Made by a program: the position numbers and the translations under genes. DNA of 16,736 nt from Streptomyces sp. WM6386 (GTDB lineage: Bacteria > Actinomycetota > Actinomycetes > Streptomycetales > Streptomycetaceae). Positions within the stretch are counted from its first letter, which is position 1. Each line of letters opens with the position of its first letter. The notes beneath the pieces are model-generated. The model was given only the letters and a program-made list of their open reading frames with translations. It was not told the origin of the DNA and did no database searches. Shown here in pieces: positions 1 through 6,665 of the stretch. The stretch lies in assembly GCF_000972385.1 (NCBI RefSeq), contig NZ_JXTE01000120.1, positions 1 through 16,736 of the forward strand, read 5' to 3'.

Positions 1-1
1 G

Positions 2-730
2 GTGAACGGGGCGGCCCGGACCGTGCGGTTCTCGGACGGCTCCGCGGTCGCCGCGCACAGCGTGATCCTGGCGACCGGTGTGTCGTACCGGCAGCTGGAG
101 GCGCCGGGCTGCACCGACCTGACCGGATGCGGGGTGTACTACGGCTCGGCGCTGACCGAGGCGTCCTCCTGCCAGGGGCAGGACATCTACATCGTGGGCG
201 GCGCCAACTCCGCGGGACAGGCGGCGATGTACCTGTCCCGGGGCGCCAAGTCGGTGACTCTGCTGGTGCGCGGCCCCGACCTGTCGGCGTCGATGTCGCA
301 CTACCTGATCCAGCAGATCGGCGAGGCTCCCAACATCTCGGTACGGGCGCGGACCGTCGTCGAGTCCGCCCATGGCTCCGACCATCTGGAGCAGCTCACC
401 CTGCGCGATGTGGACACCGGGGAGACCGAACTCGTCGACACGCAGTGGATGTTCGTGTTCATCGGCGCGGCCCCGCTGACCGGCTGGCTGGACGGCACGG
501 TACTGCGCGACGACCACGGGTTCATCCTGGCCGGGCCCGACCTCACCGCCGACGGGCGGCCGCCGGCGGACTGGGAGCTGGACCGGCCGCCGTACCACCT
601 GGAGACCAACGTCCCCGGCGTGTTCGTGGCGGGCGACGCGCGCGCCGAGTCCGCCAAGCGGGTCGCGTCCGCCGTCGGAGAGGGAGCCATGGCCGTGATG
701 CTCGTCCACCGGTATCTGGAGCAGTCATGA
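2..730 (+). CDS. Thioredoxin-reductase-like FAD/NAD(P)H oxidoreductase, C-terminal part (5' end outside window)
   Basis: This is the C-terminal 242 residues of a two-dinucleotide-domain flavoprotein; the reading frame is open to the window edge, so the GTG at position 2 is probably an internal valine. Visible parts are the end of an FAD domain (ILATG, 23-27), an NAD(P)H Rossmann motif (IVGGANSAGQAA, 64-75) and the C-terminal FAD motif (VPGVFVAGD, 204-212). In classical TrxB the redox CxxC sits just before the NAD(P)H motif. Here that stretch reads ALTEASSC, with one cysteine (C57) and no CxxC, so ordinary thioredoxin reduction is unlikely by this route. Its stop overlaps the next gene's ATG (ATGA), so it is co-translated with a sensor kinase. 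Relatives often carry an N-terminal cyclic-nucleotide-binding or receiver domain; whether this one does lies upstream. Family assignment is solid; substrate is unknown. Confidence 0.88.
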   Translation: MNGAARTVRFSDGSAVAAHSVILATGVSYRQLEAPGCTDLTGCGVYYGSALTEASSCQGQDIYIVGGANSAGQAAMYLSRGAKSVTLLVRGPDLSASMSHYLIQQIGEAPNISVRARTVVESAHGSDHLEQLTLRDVDTGETELVDTQWMFVFIGAAPLTGWLDGTVLRDDHGFILAGPDLTADGRPPADWELDRPPYHLETNVPGVFVAGDARAESAKRVASAVGEGAMAVMLVHRYLEQS

Positions 731-2184
731 GCGGGCAGTTGATTCCGTGCAGCCCCGAGGAGATCGGGTCGCTGTTCCTGTTCGAGAAGCTGCCCCCGGA
801 GCAGTTGGGGCAGTTGTGCAGCGCGGGGCGAGTGGAGAGGTTCGAACCCGGCCCCGTCTACACCGAGGGCGAGCCCGCCACCTGCTTCTACGTGATGATC
901 GAGGGCACGGTCGTGCTCTCGCGCCGGGTCGGCGGCGACGACGTCGAGGTCACCCGCACCTCCCAACAGGGCGTCTACGCGGGGTCGATGCAGGCGTATC
1001 TGGGCGACCGGGTACCGCAGGTCTACAACAACTCCATGCGGGTCACCGAGCCCACGCGGTTCTTCGTACTGCCGAGTCTGAAGTTCTCGGACTTCATGCA
1101 GGAGTGGTACCCGCTGGCGGTCCACCTGTTGGAGGGGCTCTTCTTCGGATCGAAGAGCACCCAGCGGGCCATCGGCCAGCGGGAACGGCTGCTGGCGCTC
1201 GGCTCGTTGTCCGCCGGTCTCACCCACGAGCTCAACAACCCGGCGGCCGCCGCCGTACGGGCCACCGCGACCCTGCGCGAGCGCGTGGGCAAGATGCGGC
1301 ACAAGCTCGCCGTCATCGCCCAGGGCAACTACGCCCCCGAGGTCATGGCGAACCTCATCGACATCCAGGACCGCACGGCCGAACGCGTCGCCAAGGCACC
1401 GACGTTGAGCCCGCTGGAGGCCTCGGACCGCGAGGACACGGTCACCGACTGGCTGGACGACCACGGCATCCAGAACGGCTGGCGGCTCGCCCCCACCTTC
1501 GTACAGGCCGGTCTCGACGTGGACTGGCTGGACCAGGTCGCCGCGGCCGTGGACGAGCAACTCCTGCCCAACGCGATCGGCTGGCTCAACTACACCGTCG
1601 AGACCGAGCTGTTGATGGACGAGATCAACGACTCCACCAACCGCATCTCCCACCTCGTCGACGCCGCCAAGCAGTACTCGCAGCTCGACCGGGCGCCGTT
1701 CCAGAACGCCGATGTGCACGAACTCCTGGACAGCACCCTGCTGATGCTGTCCGGCAAGATCGGACAGCGGATCAAGGTCGTCAAGGAGTACGACCGGACG
1801 CTCCCGAAGATCCCCGCGTACCCGGCGGAACTCAACCAGGTGTGGACCAATGTGATCGACAACGCGGTCGCCGCGATCAACAGTGCGGGCGGGGAAGGCA
1901 CCTTGACCGTGCGGACGGCGCTCGATCATGAGCGGCTGCTGGTGGAGTTCCGGGACACGGGGCCGGGGGTGCCGAAGGAGATCCGCAGCCGGATCTTCGA
2001 TCCGTTCTTCACCACGAAGCCGGTGGGCGAGGGGACGGGGCTCGGTCTCGACATCTCGTGGCGGATCGTGGTGAACAAGCATCACGGGACGCTTCAGGTG
2101 GAGTCCCGGCCGGGCGACACGCGGTTCCAGGTGCTGCTTCCGCTCACCGCCGCGGACAGTGACACGAGCGAGGAGTTGGAATGA
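727..2184 (+). CDS. Soluble histidine kinase with N-terminal cyclic-nucleotide-binding-like domain
   Basis: The product has 485 residues and no membrane segment, so it is a cytosolic sensor kinase. Residues 10-140 resemble a cyclic-nucleotide-binding (cupin-like) domain. The DHp H-box is at 161-172 (LSAGLTHELNNP), with H167 the likely phosphorylated histidine. The N-box is at 369-379 (NVIDNA, N375 and N379), the G1 box is DTGPGVP (410-416), the F-box is FDPFFTTK (424-431) and the G2 box is GEGTGLGL (434-441). About 90 residues (195-285) separate the two DHp helices, longer than in simple kinases. The usual cNMP phosphate-cassette Glu and Arg are not obvious, so the ligand may not be cAMP. The start is fixed by the ATGA overlap with the flavoprotein gene and a GGAG a few bases upstream. 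It overlaps the zinc finger gene the same way. No response regulator is present in the window. Kinase call is firm; the signal sensed is inferred to be redox-linked. Confidence 0.93.
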   Translation: MSGQLIPCSPEEIGSLFLFEKLPPEQLGQLCSAGRVERFEPGPVYTEGEPATCFYVMIEGTVVLSRRVGGDDVEVTRTSQQGVYAGSMQAYLGDRVPQVYNNSMRVTEPTRFFVLPSLKFSDFMQEWYPLAVHLLEGLFFGSKSTQRAIGQRERLLALGSLSAGLTHELNNPAAAAVRATATLRERVGKMRHKLAVIAQGNYAPEVMANLIDIQDRTAERVAKAPTLSPLEASDREDTVTDWLDDHGIQNGWRLAPTFVQAGLDVDWLDQVAAAVDEQLLPNAIGWLNYTVETELLMDEINDSTNRISHLVDAAKQYSQLDRAPFQNADVHELLDSTLLMLSGKIGQRIKVVKEYDRTLPKIPAYPAELNQVWTNVIDNAVAAINSAGGEGTLTVRTALDHERLLVEFRDTGPGVPKEIRSRIFDPFFTTKPVGEGTGLGLDISWRIVVNKHHGTLQVESRPGDTRFQVLLPLTAADSDTSEELE

Positions 2185-2534
2185 CCGAGATCCAGGGACT
2201 CGACGTCGACGTGCCGGCGAGCGGGAACGGGTGCGTCGAGTGCGATGCCGCGGGCGGGTGGTGGTTCCATCTGCGGCGGTGTGCGCAGTGCGGGCACGTG
2301 GGGTGCTGCGACTCCTCGCCCGCCAGGCACGCCACGGCACATTTCCAGGAGACCGGGCATCCGTTGGTGCAGAGCTTCGAGCCGGGTGAGGAGTGGTACT
2401 GGAACTTCTCGACCAAGGAGATGTTCGAGTCCGGTCCCTCGCTCGCGGCACCGGACAGTCATCCGGCGGATCAGCCCGCGCCGGGTCCGCAGGGACGGGT
2501 TCCGGCGGACTGGGCGAAGACCTTGCGTGCCTGA
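2181..2534 (+). CDS. Small UBP-type zinc finger protein
   Basis: The 117-residue protein has a UBP-type (ZnF-UBP) zinc finger over about residues 16-75 and a proline-rich, probably disordered tail. Candidate zinc ligands are C18, C21, C34, C37, C42 or C43, H50, H54 and H60, in the family order CVEC...RRCAQCGHVGCC...RHATAHF...GHPL. In eukaryotes this fold binds the C-terminal Gly-Gly of ubiquitin. The Arg of the eukaryotic CGR motif is not conserved here (CCDSS), and the late Cys seen after the Trp in many relatives is replaced (EWYWNF), so ubiquitin-like binding should not be assumed. ATG overlaps the kinase stop (ATGA) and AGGAG lies 6 bases upstream, so it is translated with the kinase and probably acts in the same pathway. 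The biochemical role of bacterial members is not established. Confidence 0.88.
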   Translation: MTEIQGLDVDVPASGNGCVECDAAGGWWFHLRRCAQCGHVGCCDSSPARHATAHFQETGHPLVQSFEPGEEWYWNFSTKEMFESGPSLAAPDSHPADQPAPGPQGRVPADWAKTLRA

Positions 2535-2575
2535 TCGGCTCGGGGGCTTCTGTGCTTTGGTGACAGGATGTATGC

Positions 2576-5465
2576 GTGCCTCCGACCTCCTTTTCCTCTC
2601 CGCTCATCGGCCGTGCCGACGAACTCGCCCGGCTCGACGGTGTGCTGTCGCGTGCCCGCGGTGGTGAAGCGCGTGCCGTACTGATCGCCGGGGACGCCGG
2701 AGTCGGCAAGACACGGCTCCTCGGCGAAGCCTCCGAGCGGGCCGCCCGTGCCGGGATGACGGTGCTCACCGGGCACTGTGTGGACCTCGGTGACGTCGGA
2801 CTGCCCTATCTGCCGTTCACCGAGATCCTGGGGATCCTCGCCTCCGACGAGCGGTACGCTCCCGTACTCTCGGGGCATCCGGTGGCCGGGCGGCTGCTGG
2901 GGGGCGAGGGCGACGGCGGACGGTTGCAGCTGTTCGAGGGCATGGCGGGGCTGCTGGCCGATCTGGCCGATGTCGCACCGCTGTTGCTCGTGCTGGAGGA
3001 TCTCCACTGGGCCGACCAGTCCTCGCGGGACCTGCTGAGGTTCCTGCTCAGCCGGGGCATCCTGCAACGGTCGGCGGGCGGAGCGCCCACCCATCGGCTG
3101 GCGGTCCTCGCGTCGTACCGGGCCGACGATCTGCATCGGCGTCATCCGCTGCGGCCGTTGCTCGCCGAGCTCGTACGGCTGCCCGCTGTGGAGCGGCTGG
3201 AACTGCGGCCGCTGGGCGACGCCGAGGTGACACGGCTCGTGCAGGCGCTGCAGGACCGGCCGTTGCCGGACGCCACGGTCCGGGGCATCGTGGCGCGGGC
3301 CGAGGGCAACGCCTTCTACGCCGAGGAACTGGTCGCGGCCACGGACACCGAGATGGGCGGGGTGCCCAGCGGGCTGGCCGACGTTCTGCTCATCCGCTTC
3401 GAGCAGCTCTCGGAGACCGCCCAGCAGGTGCTGCGTACCGCCGCCGTCGCCGGGCGCCGTGTCGAGCACACACTGCTGCGGGACGCCGTCCGGCTTCCCG
3501 AGGACGAGCTGGAGGCGGCGCTGCGGGAGGCCGTGGGGCGACAACTCCTGGTGCCCGGGGACGGAGACACGTACTCCTTCCGGCACGCACTGGCCCGGGA
3601 GGCCGTCTACGCCGATCTGCTCCCGGGTGAACGGGCCCGGCTGCACGGCGCGTTCGCCCGGTTGCTGTCCGGGCAGGGCCAGCGGGCCGAGTCCGCGGCG
3701 GAGCGGGCCCACCACTACCGCGAGAGTCATGACCTGGCCGAGGCCCTGACCGCGTCGCTGGAGGCGGCCGATCACGCCCAGCGGGTCGGGGCGCCGGCCG
3801 AGGAGCTGCGGCATCTGGAGGCGGCCCTCGATCTGTGGTCGGCGGTGGAGGCGTCCGTACGCCCTTCCGAGGACCGGATCACGCTCACGCTGCGGGCATC
3901 CGCCGCGGCCGCGCACGCCGGGGAGTCGCACCGCGCGGTCTCCCTCACCCGGGCCGCCCTCGCGGGCATCGACCAGGACGCCGACTCCGAACTCGCCGCC
4001 CGGGTCCGCTACACCCTCGCCGGGAACCTGATCAGCGTCGACAACCTGACCTCGGCGTTCGCGTACAGCAGCGAGGCGCTCGCCCTCATCCCGGCCGATC
4101 CCCCGTCGCGGACCTGGGTGTGGGCGGCGGCAACCCATGTCATGGCCGCCCGCCATGTCGGCGAGAACGAGATCGCGTTGCGGGTCGCACGCGAGGCCCT
4201 GCGCGTCGCCGAGCAACTGGGGGCGGCGGACGCCCGGGCCGATCTGCTCATCTCGCTCGCCTCCCTGGAAGGCAAAGGCCGGCGCACCCCGGAGGGGCGC
4301 GAAATCATCAGCCGGGCGCGGGAGTTGGCGCACGATGCCGGCAACGCGTCCGTGGAGCTGCGCGCGCTGTTCAATCTCGCCATCGGCAGCTACGAGTCCG
4401 GCGACCTGGAGGAGTCTCTCCCCTGGCTGGCCGAGGGCCTCGACCGGGCTCGTCGTGCCGGGCTGCTGTCCTCGCTGTATCCCCAGGCCATGCGCCATCT
4501 CCAGCTCCTGGTGCTCTACACGCTGGGCCGCTGGGACGAGGCCCTGCGGGCGGCGAACGGCTCCCGGATGCTGCCCGCGATCGACGGGTACGCAGCCGGG
4601 CCCGCGCTCTATCGTCGACCGGGCACGCGCCCTGCTCCAGGGCCACTTCGACTGGATGGCCACGCTCGTCGCGAGCATCGCACTGACCGAAGCGGCGGCG
4701 CTGCGCGGGGACGCCGAGGCCGCGGTGGAGCAGCTGCGCTCGTCGGTCAAGGCCCTCACGGACGACGCGGGCGCCCGTCCGGACGTCGCGGTCCGGCTCG
4801 CCGCCCTCGCGCTGTCCGCGGTCGCCGACACGACTGCCGGGCTGCGGCTGACCGGCGACGAGGCAGGCGCCGGACGCTGGGCGGCCACGGCGGACGAACT
4901 GGTGGAGCTGGCCCGCCACACGGCCGTGCGCGGCGAGGACGGCACTCCGCAGGGGCCGGAGGGCCAGGCGTGGCTGGCGCGTGCCGAGGCGGAATGGGTG
5001 CGGGCGGTGTCCGGGCCGGACGCGGCGGCCTGGGAGAAGGCCGTCGCCGCGTTCGACTTCGGCGACACCTACGAGCACGCCCGCTGCCAACTCCGGTACG
5101 CCGAAGCGCTGTTGGTGGCCGAGCGCCGTGAGGAGGCGGCCGTCGAGGCCGGTGCGGCGCGGGAGACGGCCGTACGGCTCGGGGCCACCCTCCTGCTGGA
5201 GGAGGCGGACACGCTGATACGCCGGGGCCGGCTGTCGGCGGCACCGAAGAACCCGGACGGTCCCTCGCCCCTGACCGCCCGCGAGCAGGACGTGCTGCGC
5301 CTCCTCGCTCTGGGCCGCAGCAACCGGCAGATCGGCGAGGAGTTGTTCATCAGCGGCAAGACGGCGAGTGTGCACGTCTCCAACATCCTGGCCAAGCTGG
5401 GCGCCGCGAGCCGTACCGAGGCGGTGGCCGTCGCCTATCGGGAAGGCCTGATCGCCCCGGAGTGA
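2576..5465 (+). pseudogene. LAL-type ATPase/LuxR transcriptional regulator, interrupted by a frame change near 4610
   Basis: Two frames together encode one large regulator of about 962 residues: 2576-4609 in one frame and 4611-5465 in the next. The N-terminal half has an AAA/STAND ATPase domain with Walker A GDAGVGKT (39-46) and Walker B LLLVLEDLHWAD (136-147). A long alpha-helical, TPR-like middle follows, and a LuxR HTH ends the protein (about 898-962, LTAREQDVLRLLALG onward). Dropping one base (T4610 in GCGCTCTATCGTC) joins GPAL directly to IVDRARALL, in character for the family. Past 4610 the first frame becomes an Arg/Gly/Pro-rich shadow without HTH, ending at 5131. The GTG at 2576 is the first possible start after an in-frame stop at 2561, with AGGA 7 bases upstream. 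Either the gene is inactivated or the base is a sequencing error; nothing suggests programmed shifting. LAL regulators usually activate metabolic or biosynthetic genes; no target is evident here. Confidence 0.82.
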
Positions 5466-5479
5466 TCAACGGTCCGGGC
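5454..5479. terminator. Inverted repeat over two facing stop codons; possible bidirectional terminator
   Basis: CCCGGA (5456-5461) and TCCGGG (5473-5478) are perfect inverted arms around an 11-base loop; a G-C pair (5454/5479) can be added with one bulged C. The loop contains the TGA of the LAL regulator (5463-5465) and the reverse-strand stop of the SGNH hydrolase (5466-5468), which face each other with no spacer. There is no T-run, which is common for actinobacterial hairpin terminators. Folding is modest, so this is a candidate only. Confidence 0.4.
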
Positions 5480-6665
5480 AGTCGAGGCTCCGCAGGTCGA
5501 CGGCGTCCGCCATGGCCTGCATCCCCTTGTCGTTGGGGTGGATGTGGTCCCCGCCGTCCAGGGCGGGGAGCATCCGCTCCTGGTCGTAGGGGCTGCGCAG
5601 GATCCGGTCGAAGTCGGTGACCGCGTCGAACTCGCCGCTGTTCCTGATGAACGCGTTGACCTCCTGGCGTACGGCCTCGGCGGCCGGGTTCCACTCCGAC
5701 CAGCCCTTGAAGGGCGCGACGGTGGCGCCGACCACGCACGTGCCGGCCGCGTGCGCCCGGTCGATGATCTCCCGGTAGCCGTCGATCAGGTCCTGGGCGG
5801 TGACGCCGGTGTGGGCCTTGATGTCGTTGACGCCCTCGAAGAGGAACACGGTCCGTACGCCGGGCTGGGAGAGCACGTCCCGGTCCAGCCGGTTCAGGGC
5901 GCTCTGCCCGGCGCCGTCCGCCAGCACCATGTTGCCGGAGATCCCCTCGTCGGCCACGCCCTTGACCACGTTCCGCGACTTCTGGAGCCGGCGGGCCAGG
6001 TAGTCGGGCCAGCGGCGGTTGGCATCGGTCGTGGACTGCCAGCCGTCGGTGATGGAGTCACCGAGCGCGACCACGGCACCGGCGTCGGCGCGCACCGACA
6101 CCGCGTCCAGGTAGAACCAGGACCCGATGGTCTCGGTCCAGTGCGCGCCGCCCTCGTCGGCGGTGTGGTCGCCCTGGGTGGCGTACGACGTCTGCATGGC
6201 CATCCAGTGGCCGGTGAGCGGGCCCGCCGCGTCCGGCGTGTGGACGCTGACGACCAGGTCGCTACCGGCGGGCAGGCTGCCTGGTAGCGGGTCGCTGTAC
6301 GCCGTGGCGCCGGGCGGGACGGTGACGGACGTCGAACCGTCGAAGGTGAGCCGGCGGTTGGTGCGGCGGACGAGTTCGGGGCCCTCCTTCCGGATGCCGG
6401 CGTAGACGCTGTCGAAGGTCACCGGTCGGTCGCCGAAGGCGTTGGAGAGCCGGATGCGCGGGTCCCGGCCGGCGACGCTGGTGTGCACGACCATGCGGTA
6501 GCCGCGGTCGGCGACCGCCTCACCGATGCGGTCGGCGCTCGCGCCCCAGGTGACGACGCCGTCGGGCGGGCTCTGGGCGGCGGCTCGCGCCGGTGCGGCC
6601 TGAAGGACGGCTGCCATGAGCGTGACGACCAGCAGCCGCCCGGCCCGGGCGGGGCGGCCCGTCAT
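5466..6665 (-). CDS. Secreted SGNH/GDSL hydrolase (probable carbohydrate esterase)
   Basis: The 399-residue product begins with a Sec-type signal peptide (basic MTGRPARAGR, hydrophobic core, APARA-AAQ near 25-31). A beta-rich N-terminal domain (about 37-190) precedes an SGNH esterase domain. Blocks are GDSITDG (202-208, nucleophile S204), the block II glycine in DEGISGN (239-245), GVND (278-281, N280) and GDHIHPND (372-379, D373 and H376), so the catalytic set is complete. Family members release acetyl or acyl groups from polysaccharides or lipids. Placed last behind GH27 and GH95 genes, a deacetylase that clears substituents for the glycosidases is the best guess. The ATG overlaps the GH95 stop (ATGA), so the two are translationally coupled. 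The C-terminus abuts the convergent LAL gene with no gap. Fold and catalytic residues are clear; substrate is inferred. Confidence 0.9.
   Translation of the reverse strand: MTGRPARAGRLLVVTLMAAVLQAAPARAAAQSPPDGVVTWGASADRIGEAVADRGYRMVVHTSVAGRDPRIRLSNAFGDRPVTFDSVYAGIRKEGPELVRRTNRRLTFDGSTSVTVPPGATAYSDPLPGSLPAGSDLVVSVHTPDAAGPLTGHWMAMQTSYATQGDHTADEGGAHWTETIGSWFYLDAVSVRADAGAVVALGDSITDGWQSTTDANRRWPDYLARRLQKSRNVVKGVADEGISGNMVLADGAGQSALNRLDRDVLSQPGVRTVFLFEGVNDIKAHTGVTAQDLIDGYREIIDRAHAAGTCVVGATVAPFKGWSEWNPAAEAVRQEVNAFIRNSGEFDAVTDFDRILRSPYDQERMLPALDGGDHIHPNDKGMQAMADAVDLRSLDCPDR

Noticed and set aside
301..2769. Minus-strand open frame across the flavoprotein and kinase genes
   Set aside because: No domain, and the overlapped plus-strand genes have clear family motifs.
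4600..4620. Programmed +1 frameshift in the LAL gene
   Set aside because: No slippery codon followed by a stop or pausing structure is evident; an indel or sequencing error explains it more simply.
2471..5068. Long open reading frame on the minus strand opposite the LAL regulator
   Set aside because: Its translation is Gln/Gly/Arg-rich with no recognisable motif, as expected from the antisense of a high-GC gene; the plus strand carries Walker motifs and the HTH.
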